From Paragordius varius (Eukaryota > Nematomorpha): a DNA stretch of 64,000 nt. Made by a program: the position numbers and the translations under genes. Of this stretch, positions 39,401 to 51,315 are shown piece by piece; position 1 is the first letter of the stretch; every line of letters begins with the position of its first letter. The notes under the pieces are model-generated. The model saw only the letters and a list, made by a program, of their open reading frames with translations. It was not told the DNA's origin and ran no database searches. Location of the stretch: NCBI GenBank assembly GCA_964247055.1, contig OZ176055.1:2046001-2110000 (forward strand), read 5' to 3'.

Positions 39401-41374
39401 TATTATTAACCTCCAACTGTTTTGGTATAATATTTACATAAATATACATACACAGTTTTTTAATTACAAGATTAATATAAATAAACCTAAAGACATTACA
39501 AACAAAGCTGTCGTAAAAATAAATATTATAATTTGCACACATATGAACCTACTTTTATGCTGTATTTGTAAATATTTTAAAAAATTATGTTAAACACCCT
39601 GATGTAAATTATTAACTGATCACTTGAATCAGAATTCAATTTTTTATATGATAGTTAAGCTTGAATAAATTATTGAAAACATCAGCCTTGATGAGTTAGA
39701 ACCACCAATTTTACGCTTCTTTTTATCGTTTACCTTAGGTATGATGTCAGGAAAATACTTTCGAACCATCTCAAACGATTCCCCTGATATGGCCAAAATG
39801 TATGGAATGTTGTTAGTATTTTCCATATCATCAAAAAAATAATCAGTTGTGAAATGCTGTGATTAAAAATATAATTATTAAGGGTTTGCAAAAAAATATT
39901 TGTAATAATAATTTGGTATAATTTAATATTAAAAGTCAGCAATTATTATCGAAACTAAAATATTGATTTTCAGTAATCATTGTTATATGCTAAATTTTTT
40001 GAAACTAAATCTTATTTTTTGATTAATATTATCGTTCTCAAAGTTTTAAAGCTGCTTAAAAAATCATAAGCGCGACTTTTGTCTTCACTATAAAATAAAA
40101 TCATAATTTTTATAACTAAAATCCATGATTTACATTTTACATTAAAATTTATGTTAATTGTTATTTGCCATTAATAAAACCCTCCTGCATCAGACTACAA
40201 AAAGCCAATATTTATTACAGTTTTCTTACATCTAGAGTCAGGTATCTCGATCCAATTTGAATCAATATATTGCTGTAATTTGAAAGCTTAATTCTAAGTA
40301 TTTATATTTTTCAGCAAATTTTAGAGTTAGCACTTGATCTATTTTCATTTTTTTGTACGCGAAGACGTGGGGCATTTTTCTAGCACACAATTCAAAATGG
40401 TAAATTTAATAATTTTTAGAAAGTTGTTTTGGAAATTTAAAGGCTTATATTTTACAATTTTCTAACATCTGCCAATAGCTTCCGAATACGACTCTAACCG
40501 GGATAGAAATAAATATCAAATTTTTGCAAATCAATGAAACCTGAAAACCTTTTAAATTTCAATATTTACAATTTTTAACCATAATATTATTGCCTTGTTG
40601 CATTTATTAAAAAATCTATGAAAAAAGGAGGCGAAAAGTTTGAGATCAGAGTATTTTCACCGCCTCAATTTTCATGAAATTTTTTGTATCCTGCACCAAA
40701 AAGACTAAATTATGAAATTTTGATTAAGGCTAAAAATGACATATATTAATTGGGATAATAAATTACCCACATAAAATGTTAAAAAATTTCATATCAAAAA
40801 AGGGGAAAATTTTGATTTGAGGATATTACAAATTTACATTTTATAAGATTTTTGGTTAAAGAACGTATATTTTGAAACAACCTCAAAACCATGAATCAAA
40901 TTAAAAGGGAATGGAGGTTAGTTAAATATGTGTGTCTTAAACGTTTTAAATCGCATCCAGCTATATAATTAGTTTTACCATTCTAACCTAAAAAAGTGTA
41001 TTTTAAAATACAGGAAAAATCAATAAAGTTTATTATATTAATATATCTAAATTATCCAGTATAAATTTTATATTATTATGTGTTTCTCTCTATATTAGTG
41101 AAAATAAATTAGATTATTTTATTTATGCACAACTATCAATTTGTTTGTAAAGTTTTTTATTTACCTAGTGTACTATTAAAACCAACTCACGCTTCTTACC
41201 GTGTGCTCAAAGATATCATTTTTTGCATCTTGTTCTGTGTTATTCAGGTAAATATATCTTATTTCTTGTGCTTTTCCAGGTCCACCCTCAGCAATTATAT
41301 TTATTATTTTTTCAGATTTTTTAATTAGGCCACATTGTTTTGCGATTGACAAAGTTGTATGCATACCATCCCCT

Positions 41375-41417
<43 letters not shown>

Positions 41418-43986
41418 TACCTGTTGCTATGCACATTTTCATCTTTATTTTAGATAAATCTTGAACTACTCGTGTTGTTTCAGGCTTTAGTGGGTTGTCC
41501 ATAATCAAGAAACCCAAAAACCATAAATTACATTCAATAAGATCTCTAATAACAATAAATAATGACCGTAATTAATATGGATGAAGATAATCTGGAATCA
41601 CGGATATATCAGCAAATTAAATATTACTTTAGTGATTACAATTTAACTCATGATACATTTATGCAAAAAACTATGAAGGAACATTCTGATGCGATGCCCA
41701 TTGATATACTTATGAAGTTTAACAAGCTCAAAAATATATGTAATGATGGTCAAAAAGTTATTGAATCCATTAAAAAACATAATGCATTGCTTGAAAAACC
41801 ATTTTTACTTGTCAATAATGATAAATTAATATCGCGAAATGTTGTGGAATATCCCTTACCCGCAAATTTTAATGATTACATTGAAAAACTGAAATCTCAT
41901 TCTATATACATTAAAGGTTTTCCCAAAACATCTACGCTTGAAGAAATTACCACTTTTTTAACTGAACATGGACCGGTCCTAAATGTTTTTATGCGGTATT
42001 ATACGTTAAATAGCAACAATGCTAACTCAAACAAAAATAAACCCACAATTTTTACAGCAGACGATCGTGATGGAAATGATAAGATTGCAGACGAATCAAC
42101 TAAGGAAAAGTCCAACAACAGTACTAAAGGATTTAAAGGCTCCATCTTTGTCACGTTTGAACATGAGGCCGATGCTCAAAAACTGTTGTCAAATCCATTA
42201 CTCAAATATGCCAATGGGACTGTTATCCTTACCAAAATGTATAAACATGACTATGAAACGCAAAAGCAACACGAGTTTGAGGAACGGCAACAGAAGCGAC
42301 AAAAACGTGGTAAAAAGGGTAAGTAACTATTTTGCAATTTTAATTGGTTTAGTTTGGTTTTTTTCTCTCGTAAAAAATATTTCCAAAATATGCTATGTAT
42401 ATAATTAAAATTTAGTTAAACTCTTTTCATAACCTTGTCACTTCTTTTGCTTTGGTTAATTGATTCTTGAGAATGAAAGAAATAATTTTATTTATTTTAT
42501 GGAAAAAATACGAAAAATTTGGTTTTTTGCTTTGATTGACAAACGATAGTTATGTTTATTCATTTTTGATAAAGAATTCTGCAGATGTTTCTGTTTTTTA
42601 CAAAAAAAGTTGTTGTTAAACCCTATTTTTAAACTTCATCTCTATGCGCATATTTTAGCAGCCAATGCAAACAACGGCCAAATTGCAACAGATAATAAAA
42701 GTGACTCTAATGTTGAACCAGAGGGAGAAGAAGCATCCCTAGATGACCGAGTCAAAGAAATTATGCAGCGAGGAAACATTGTCAAGATTGTTGGGTTTGA
42801 TACCTCGGATGGACGTATGAATAGACACGTGCTAAAGGAAACATTCGATAATTACGCCACCGTTTCTTGGGTCGATTATGACCCCGGGAATGTTGAAGCT
42901 TACATTCGACTCACTGGTGGTGAAAATTTGGCTGCTCCAATCCTCTCAAAACTTACGGGCGCTGCAAATTGCGAATCGCAACAAAATAAGAATGAGGAAA
43001 AAAACGAGACTGAGAATGAAACGAAAAACGGTATAACTTTTGAAATTCTCAGTCAAATTTGTAAAAAAATACGTCATGAATGAGAAATTATTTTTTTTAT
43101 CTAACATTAATGATATTAATACAGTAACGAGAAACATAAGGCCATTTCGGTTTAAATGCCTAAAAGGGGATTTATATATGTTCCCATGTGTGAGATTTGA
43201 TTTTGTATATATTTAACAATTTTATAAAAATGTTATTAATATAAACGAAAAATCTCATATATGGCAACAGGTATGTAACTTCAATCCGCTTTTAACCATT
43301 TAAAATATACTGTATATACCCTTTGCCTGATATAACAAAAAATTGTTAGAGCTGATATAACATAATAGGGATACGGCTGCTAAAAATGCCTACATTTGTT
43401 TTTATATATATTTTCAAAACACATTATTTCCCATATTATTTTTTTAAATTCAGATACTTCCGAAACTATACCCAAACAATGGCAATTAAGTATCCAAGGG
43501 CAAAACGATTTGAAAGCAACTGTTCTAAGCGGCGATGAAGAGTTTCAATTTTGGCGAGATATAGTATCTAAAGTTCTGAGTGCAGCTTGTAATAAATCCA
43601 ATTTTGATCGCAAAAGGGGAAACAATAAACGCAATCAGAAAAGGGGTGGTGGCGGTTTTAAAAATCGGCGAAACGATAGAAATAATAATAAACGTAAAGG
43701 TAATAATGAAAATCAAGAAAGCAACACGAAAGAACCTAAAATAGCCAAGATTGAAGCTGTCTAGATTAACTTTTATTATCAACATGTTTTGAGTCATAAA
43801 AATGTAATCATTTTCAATATACTTTTCATTATACCCCATACATATGTGATACAACATGTAAAAAAATATTTGTCATATCATCCTTTTTCCTTTAAAATTA
43901 TGGTTGAATAAATAATTTCCACACAATATATGGATGTTTAATATTTTTCATATATTGTTGTATTGTATATATATATAATGTTGTAT

Positions 43987-44026
<40 letters not shown>

Positions 44027-46600
44027 AAAAGTGTTCAAAATAAGAATCTATTAGATTAGATATAAAGGAGTGGAGTTATTTGTACTGTATTGACTTCAAA
44101 TATCATTTTTATTTTAGTTTAAACCGTTAAATCAAAAACCTGACCAAAAAACAGATTAATTAGTTTAAAAAACAAAATGGGTATGTTGAATTGAGCAGAC
44201 CTAAATTTAGTAGGGCGAAACATATATTTAATCTTTTCCGTACATTATCTTCTATCGACAACTACTTTTTGATTTTTATAAAACAATATTTCTACCATTC
44301 ATTTTACTGTATTTATCGCTTTTTGTAAAAACTATACCGTGATAAACTCTTCACATTGACTATATCATCCAAAGTATAGTCGGGCAGTAATTTATAACCA
44401 AAAGCAAGGACTCGATAACCTTGGGTAGCATGGGCTTCATACTCTTCAAAATAATTTGGTGGAACTATAAAGATTTTATAAGCGTTTAAAAGTATAAAAA
44501 AATGGATAATTTTTATAATATTATCAATTTTAAAATGATGGACTTGAATTAATATCACACATGTTGAACATGACTTCTGGGGATCCTTTACAATAAACTT
44601 CAAAATGAGCATTACCATACACGTTACAGATAATGCTCATGCGTTGAAGGTTGCTATCAAAAGCATACCTTTGTACAATACCTATCGTTTTGCATGTACT
44701 CTGTTGATAAAAAAATTATATAACGTTAATTTTATTTAGTTTCAAAAAGTTTATTTCATTTAAAAAATGAAAGTATAGTAAAAAATTATACAGGCAAAAA
44801 GTAAAAATATAAAGACAAATACTTTTTTTTAACCATACTTTTTGAAAACATAATTTTTCACAAGAATAATTTAATGAATCGTAATTTACATGATTGATTG
44901 TGTTACCAAACCAATATCCATTTTTTACTTTGCAATTTAAAAGAATGAGTTAGTTATTTATAAAAAAATCAAGTTTAATAAGTATAGTGGTCTTTTAATA
45001 TAAATATTTGTCGTTATACTTTAATGTTTTGTCTTCTCCGTATAATTTTAATTTTTACTATACCTTATCACTGTTTTCAGGCGACCTCATAACCATGCGA
45101 ATATGCCGATCTGTCATTTTGTATTCTTTCATACGCTAAGGATTTTATAAGCAATGTTTTAAATAGCATTTAAATTATATAAGTTTTTTGTAAAAAAATT
45201 ACCCATTTCGTTGCGGCAAACATTTTTACATCGAGCGGATCTCCCGATAGCGCATTATCTATTATGGTTAATGTGTGACACGTTACGAGTCCTTTGTAGA
45301 ATGGACCAAAGCCCAAACTGTGCGTCGGTTTAATACGTTCACAAAATTTGTTTCTGGCCTGATCAATGTCAACTACCCCAAGGATATCTATGTCATTTTC
45401 GGTCAATGTTCCCGTCTGGAAATTAATACATTTTAGCGGATATATAATATATTAAGGATGGATTTTTATATTCCTTCTTATAATTTATAAGCGAAGCAAC
45501 TTGCAATATAAAAATAGGGCAAGTCTATATTTGATAAAAAAAATAATTAAATATTATCTAAATTAATACTAACATTTTATAGCGGTGGTACTTAAAATGC
45601 GACCTGGGGGCCGCATGCGACCCTAAAAGTGCTAATTTTTTATAAATTATTTTAAGTAAAAATATCTGAAATGTCTTACTATTGGTATTTTATGATACAC
45701 AGCCCTTGAGACAAGATAGGCAATTTTTGTAGCCTATAGAAAAAATTTTAGCGCTGTTTTATAGTCTCTGACGGTTTTTAAGCATTTATTGTAATTAAAA
45801 AAACTCCTAAATAGGATAAATATGCTTTTTATAAATTTTTACTCCTATTTATTAATTTATACCTTATCAAAAACTATGGCATTAATGGCCCCAGCAACAT
45901 TTATAATGTTTGGATTTAGGACATGTATTTTAACTCTCCGCAAACGCTGATAAGCTATAACCATTCCGATGGCTAAGCACGCTGGTAAGGCGGGACTCAC
46001 AGCGGTTGTTATCAAGTCCAAACTTTCCAGTATAATAGTTATGGGTTGAAACAAATCATTGTATCTTGAAAACTAAAAATGGATGGAAATCATTTTGATC
46101 CTTTTAATTACATTTTGAATAAAAGTTTGTTTTTTTATAGAGTCTGACCACTTTTTGTCAAATAAGTCAACGTCTTTTCCTACTTGACATAAAAATCTAC
46201 TAAAAAACCACCCAAATTTTTTGTAAATTAAAACATATGTTAAATGGGTCAGATTAATTTTTTATTAGATTAATGCATAAAAAACTATAAATATCAGGTA
46301 TGGGCATAAATTTTGTAAAAAGATAAAAGAACTTTTACAAAAATGTAAAAAATGGGCGCATTTACAAAAATAATCCACACAAAAAGAGGGGTGACTGTAT
46401 AAAATTAGCTTTTCTTAATAAATTACATTAAGGGCCAGTTTAAAAACTATGCCGAAAATGGCCAATCCCGCTAAACATCCAATGTAAAGTTTAATGTCTC
46501 GATTGTATTGAAAAATGGTAGGTTTTGGATGAATTATACATCTAATTCGATTCCCATTAATAGTGTTGAATCCTAAATAAATTATAAAAAAATATTATTA

Positions 46601-46649
<49 letters not shown>

Positions 46650-49600
46650 TTTTTAATGCCATTTTTTAAGATTACGTCTTAAAGCCAATCATCATTTTTT
46701 TAATATTCCAAAATGATTAGTTGTAAATATTTACAATCTAGAGTGCGCTTTTTAGTAAATAAGCTTTAAAATGTAGTTGTGTTATTAGCAGTATAATGCA
46801 TGTAATGGGCAATATATATTATAAAACAGTTAAATTAGGTATTAGTTACCATAACACATCTGACCAGTGATAGACTAAATTAAATAAATAGATACCAGTT
46901 CTAATAACTAAAGTCTCCAAATGCAAAGCCTGAGAATCCATAGTATCAGTTTGTAGAATTTTGCAACCACTAAGGAGCAAATGTTGCGAATCTCGACGAA
47001 TCTTAAATCGTTCATGTTGACCAGTCAAAATTTTTATGGCGCTTTTAATAGTGGGCATGCTTTCTCCTATACAAAGTAAAATTTATTGAAAAGATGATTT
47101 TGCATTATAAAAAGTACAAAGCCAGTTTCGGAAAATTATAAAAGAAATATATTTAGGGGACGTTAGCTTTTTAAACTTAAATTGCTTTACATTAACATGA
47201 GAGTATGCTTATATATGGTGGTTTATTCCCATTATGTTGGTCAATTGGCAACACATTCATATGTATGGGTAAAAACAACAAAATGTTAAAATTAAACAAT
47301 TATTCCTTTTGTTTACTTAATTAGGGACAAAATTTGTTTTATATCATACGCTAAATCAACCGTTCAACAATTATATGAATAGACCAGCATAAATGAATTA
47401 TAATTATAACACAGGTTATAAGTAACTTAAAACAAATCCGAAACCTCAATAAATTAAAATTTATTTAAATTTATAAATCTCAATGATTTGCACCGTTTAA
47501 CATGGCTTCACTCACAACACATTGGCCTGATGTGAGAAGGGCATCGCACGGCATAAATTCATATCCGGCTTTGGGAATCAGTAAAATATCACCAGGAACC
47601 AATCTATCCGACGAAATGTAAAGCTTTCTGGGGTTAGGATCTCCTGAAGATAAAATAAAATATTTAGGAAATAAGATATTTTATGACTTTTGATAAAAAT
47701 TCTTAAACTTCACATGGGTGTCAAATTTTTAAATAATTACAATTTAAAAGATGCACTTTTATACCTTTTACGCAACGGTTGACACACACTATAATTGGTG
47801 GTTTAATGTTTTCTTTGATTAGCTCTTGTGTCTGAAAAATATATCATAAAATAATTTATTGGATAAAAATTACAATTTTTAATTTTCGAACTATATTGAA
47901 GATTTTATGCTTACTTTCATTTGTTTCCATGCGGTGTAGATGGCACTCAAAAGTGTCATAATATCGATCACAGCAGTAAAAATGTAATATTCTTGCCAAA
48001 TATATATGATGTTACAAAATATTTGGTAAATAGGGAACGGGGATATAATCTATATATTTTTATTTAATAAATCAAAAAATATTAAAATGAAATTTTAAAT
48101 TATTACAAACATGTTAAAAATATATTTGAATTCTTAACAAAAATATATTCTGAAATTTGAGACCTGTTTGATAAGTAAAATCCAAAAATTATCATCTTTA
48201 ATAGTTATCCGGTTTGGACCATACAATAGTTTTCTGAGTAAAAAATTAAAATTATAAAAATTATATTTTGGTTTCTTATTATAAGTCGGTCGAACCACCA
48301 AAATAATACCACAAAGCTCACTATGAAAATATTGTAATATCATATTGGATTAAATTGGATTGATGAATGTTTAATACCATATATGTTAAGAAAAATTTAA
48401 AAAAGTAAATGCTTATATTTTACATTTCTATCAATCCGAAATAAATTACCCCAAGTCGCAGTCAATGCAAGAATTAATTTAAAACTGGTCGGTACAGTCA
48501 TTGAAAAAGGTTTGCTTACATGTGACAAAAATAAACAACTTACCTTGCATTTTCCTCTGCCGTATCGACACGCCTTAATTTAGACAATTCATCCAAAGTG
48601 ATCATGTTTTCTATTGAGCTATAAAAAATTTTTATTAAAGGGGTTTATTATTAGGGAGAGTTTTTTTAATAAAAACAAATTATATATATACCATTTACAA
48701 TTCAAATTCACCCTTAAACAATTCAAATTCACCCTCGAACAATTCAAATATACCCTCAATTAAAATATATGTTTTTAAATTTAAAACTACCTATATTTTT
48801 ATATATTTTTAAAAAATACAAATTTTGTTTTAAATTAAAATAATACTAAATAAATAATAAACTATGCCATAAAGATATATTTAAAATTAATAATAAGTTA
48901 TATTAGTTCGAAAAGACACAATTTATTTTTAGGGTGAATTTGAATTGTTCAAGGGTGAATTTGAACTGTGAATGGTGTCTTATAAGATGTCATAATTTTA
49001 AAGATATTAATACCAATAAACTATAAAATTAAAATACATTAATGGTTTAAAACGTTTCATGGATTCATGCCATATAAACTTGATCATTTTGTTGTTGAAG
49101 TATCTGACTTTATTGACTTCTTCAAAACCCTAATATTTGATATTTTCTATTATATATATATATATATATTTTAGAATAAAAATATTAAATAAGTTACAAT
49201 CAAATAATATTACATCGCGACAAGGTATAACAAGCCTTTCTCTAGTGCATGCTTCTCTAGCCATTTCCCAATCATATTGGTCGGGGTATACGTTAGGCAA
49301 ATTACTAGAAGGGATAATTTTAGTAAATTTTATGGTATATAATAATCTAATTTAATTAATTTGTTTAACAAATTATGACAAATCAAATACACCCTTTAAC
49401 AGTTCAAATTCACCTTTGAACAATTTAAATTCACCCTAAAATTATATTATTATGTTTTTAATCTAATATAACTCATCATTAGTAAATGTATTTTTACCAC
49501 AGTGTTTCTTATTTTTTCAATATTATATTAATTTTAAACAGATTTTCATATTTTAAAAATATTAAAAAAAGAGGTAATTTTTAATGGTAAAAAAGCTCTA

Positions 49601-50758
49601 ATTTATTTTAGGGTGAATTTGAATTGTTCGAGGGTGAATTTGAATTCAAGGGTGAATTTTAATTGTTCAAGGCGGAATTTAATTATAAATGGTATATTAA
49701 GACAATCATACCAAACTGAGTTATGTTTATGTGATCGCTTGACTGTTTCAATGAAGCATTGATTGTAACGATCCTAAAGATATTTTTATGTAAAAAATTT
49801 GACGTTTTACAAAGATATTTAAACAGTAGCTACAGTATAATGTACTACAAAAGTATCGCCAGAAATGAGTTGGGTTATATTTAAAATTGTTTTTGTTTTA
49901 GATTCTCAAATCAAATGCGGCTAAGCTTTGTTTTATAACGTTAAAAATTTACACATTTAATAATGTTGCACATACAAATCTGTCGGATATATATCATCTT
50001 AAAAATAAAAATGTCAGAATTTATTTGAAAATTTTGCCTACTTGGTATGATCACATTTTAAAATAAATGGATATTTATCTCTAAAACCAAAGTCCTGGCT
50101 AAGCATCAATTAATTTATTCCACCAGCAGTGCGATTTTTAATAGATATCGTAAATTAGCAATGAAGCCCAAAATTATTATAAAAATTCGCTATTCGTTTC
50201 CACAAGAATCCCTAAGTCTTACTTTAATCCATTTAAATATACTGTATTCAAATTTATATGTTTACACAGGTAAGTAATAAAGTTTTTGTAGCAAATAATT
50301 TTTAAACCATTATTTAATATACCAATGATGATTATACTTTTATCATAATTTTATCAGCTCTATCAAGTTTACAGGGGCTGTGTGTCATTTTAAGGTACAA
50401 CACTGGTCTCCAGTAGAAAAAAAGTAGGACAAGGCCTCCACTCAGCATTACGAGCACATAAGTTGCCAGAGATTTTAAATGGTCACATCGATACCCAAAT
50501 ATTTCCTATAAATACAATATAAATAAAATATAAAGAAATAAAATGGTAAAAACAGCCATACTATGTCATAGAAGTTTTTTATTGTCATAATTACCGAAAA
50601 AATATCTCTGTTTATTAAATAATATTTTTGGGTAAATTTGGATTCAAGTAACTCAACTATTAAATTATAATCTGAGATATTTGGATTTTTTATTGAAAAA
50701 CTAATTTTACCAATAGTTCATCATCTTCGAAGCCTATTTTTTGATTCCATAAGGCCAT
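36449..50758 (-). CDS. ATP13A: P5B-type cation-transporting ATPase, ATP13A2/3-like
   Basis: A complete 27-exon minus-strand model gives about 1135 residues. Exons, 5' to 3': 50758-50711, 50505-50338, 49773-49717, 49129-49038, 48618-48544, 48233-48164, 48049-47915, 47831-47765, 47643-47494, 47066-46896, 46572-46427, 46072-45863, 45415-45203, 45135-45064, 44700-44559, 44464-44338, 41545-41421, 41372-41200, 39856-39734, 38811-38579, 38496-38400, 37971-37899, 37825-37675, 37410-37265, 37211-37123, 36787-36704, 36619-36449. Motifs: EIFGYRC near the N-terminus, as in human ATP13A (EIYGYN); NGES (287-290) in place of TGES; SPALP (419-423), the P5B PPALP site; DKTGTLT (Asp462 phosphorylated); KGSPE (596-600); TGDG (689-692); GDGSND (822-827); FSLTTFQYL in the last membrane segments. 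Known ATP13A2/3 are endolysosomal polyamine transporters; the substrate here is inferred. The La gene sits inside the intron after 44338. The small exon 49773-49717 is the least certain. Confidence 0.9.
41380..41413. repeat. (TA)n tract forming most of a 48-bp intron
   Basis: The ATP13A-like intron 41373-41420 is only 48 bp. It consists almost entirely of TA repeats between its GT donor and TTTTAG acceptor. Confidence 0.85.
41562..43764 (+). CDS. SSB: Genuine La protein (SSB), RNA 3'-oligoU-binding chaperone
   Basis: Three exons, 41562-42318, 42659-43030 and 43454-43764 (both introns phase 1), give about 479 residues. The La motif (residues about 12-92) has YYFSDYNLTHDTFMQK and PIDILMKFNKLK, with the aromatic and Asp residues that bind 3' UUU-OH. 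RRM1 (about 113-235) has RNP2 IYIKGF (115-120) and RNP1-like GFKGSIFVTFE (190-200), with a low-complexity insert between strands. A second RRM (about 292-420) begins NIVKIVGFD and ends in the GDEEFQFW helix, as in genuine La. The C-terminus is a basic Lys/Arg/Gly/Asn-rich tail, probably nuclear localisation plus RNA binding. La protects nascent RNA polymerase III transcripts. The two-RRM layout with a basic tail favours La over LARP7. The gene lies wholly inside an ATP13A-like intron on the opposite strand; its AATAAA at 43907 precedes the next ATPase exon. A few residues at the exon 2 end are uncertain. Confidence 0.9.
43993..44023. repeat. (TA)n microsatellite downstream of La gene
   Basis: A TA run in the ATP13A-like intron, between the La poly(A) signal and the next ATPase exon. 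Confidence 0.9.
44776..45060. mobile_element. MITE family B, copy 3, abutting an ATP13A splice donor
   Basis: The termini are TAGTAAAAA and TTTTTACTA (CAG changed to TAG symmetrically). TA flanks both ends (44774-44775 and 45061-45062). It makes up nearly all of the intron 44701-45063. On the minus strand the donor reads GTATAG; its T and A come from the target TA and its last three bases from the element. Confidence 0.75.
45583..45775. repeat. Diverged hAT-like fragment
   Basis: It contains GCGGTGGTACTTAAAATGCG, then GCGACCCTAAAAGTGCTAAT and CAGCCCTTGAGACAAGATA. These align with GTGGTACTTGAACCGCGGTC, CCTTAAAGTGCT and CGGCCCTTGAGACTAGATAA of the 17139-17335 element. The termini are degraded and I saw no target duplication. 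It lies in an ATP13A-like intron. Confidence 0.5.
46606..46647. repeat. (TA)n microsatellite
   Basis: About 21 TA units in the ATP13A-like intron between exons 46572-46427 and 47066-46896. Confidence 0.95.
47260..47355. repeat. Diverged family C-like repeat
   Basis: It shares GTTAAAATTAAACAAT and TTGTTTTATATCATACGCTA with the copy at 8906-9004, but lacks the final CTG of the terminal repeat. It lies in an ATP13A-like intron. Confidence 0.45.
48687..48980. repeat. MITE family A, copy 4
   Basis: The left arm is TATACCATTTACAATTCAAA with three CACCCT-type units (CCTTAAACAATTCAAATTCA, CCTCGAACAATTCAAATATA). The right arm has AGGGTGAATTTGAATTGTTC and AAGGGTGAATTTGAACTG, ending GTGAATGGTGTC. It lies in the ATP13A-like intron 48619-49037. 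Confidence 0.75.
49376..49697. repeat. MITE family A, copy 5
   Basis: The left arm has CACCCTTTAACAGTTCAAAT and CACCTTTGAACAATTTAAAT. The right arm has four GGGTGAATTTGAATT-type units and ends TATAAATGGTATA. It lies in the ATP13A-like intron 49130-49716, about 20 bp from the small exon 49717-49773. The two arms carry different numbers of repeat units. Confidence 0.75.
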
Positions 50759-50924
50759 AGTAGCTTTCCTATAAATCAAATAAAAAATGATATACCTGTC
50801 CATTTTATGGTATATATCACAAACTTATATTTATAAATATAAATTTTTAGAAGTGAAGATTCTAACACACAATATATATTAAAATAGCAATATCAGTAAA
50901 TTTATAAGCGTTATATATTTATAT

Positions 50925-51107
50925 ATAAGATAATCATAACTAAATTCCGATTAATTTTTAACTCAGTTCACCTTATTATCAAGACAAATGCAGTAAATAT
51001 ATGTTTTACCAGTTATATTAAGATAGTCATATCTAAATTCCGATTAATTTTTAACTCAGTTCACATTATTATAAAGACAAATGCAGTAAATATATGTTTT
51101 ACCAGTT
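50925..51107. repeat. Tandem direct repeat, two units of about 93 bp
   Basis: Both units contain TAAATTCCGATTAATTTTTA, then ACTCAGTTCAC, AAGACAAATGCAGTAAATAT and ATGTTTTACCAGTTA. The start of the shared block is offset by 93 bp (50941 and 51034). Few substitutions separate the units. Confidence 0.85.
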
Positions 51108-51128
51108 AGAAAGACTCTTTTGTAATAC

Positions 51129-51315
51129 AGTATGAGTAAGTATATATTGCTAGAAAGTTATTAATTATTGCCAAATAGCATATGCAGCAAAGAGAATTAT
51201 TATTGGATAATATTAGTAAAAAGTGAAATTAATAACCATAAGCCAACATAACTGCCCTTTGTTGTATATACTATTTGAATTTATGTCTTTCTAGCAATGT
51301 ATACTTACTCATAAT
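51129..51315. repeat. Inverted repeat of about 187 bp, possible MITE
   Basis: The left arm TATGAGTAAGTATATATTGC, then TAGAAAG, pairs with the right arm CTTTCTAGCAATGTATACTT, then ACTCATAA. Inner segments CAAATAGCATATGCAGCAAA and TTTGTTGTATATACTATTTG also pair. TA precedes the left arm and AA follows the right one, so the ends are not proven. Confidence 0.6.

Larger units (their letters stand above)
41200..46072 (-). other. Catalytic core of the ATP13A-like pump (P and N domains)
   Basis: Reading down the minus strand: PALP membrane motif and VFDK (exon 46072-45863); TGTLTEND (exon 45415-45203), so an intron splits the phosphorylation motif between Lys and Thr; SGDPLDVKMF, typical of P5 pumps; FDSNLQRMS and KGSPE of the nucleotide-binding domain (exon 44700-44559); FLIMDNPLKPET (exon 41545-41421); and ATGDGMHTTLSIAKQCG (ending in exon 41372-41200). 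The order is exactly that of ATP13A proteins. Confidence 0.88.

Noticed and set aside
43031-43081. Read-through of La exon 2 into a segment resembling an RRM strand (ITFEIL)
   Set aside because: The true helix-preceding strand with GDEEFQFW is in exon 3, and the donor at 43031 joins it in phase. The resemblance is coincidental.
41562-43764. LARP7 identity for the La-motif gene
   Set aside because: A second canonical-position RRM followed by a basic Gly/Lys-rich tail, and the linker pattern, match genuine La (SSB) better than LARP7.
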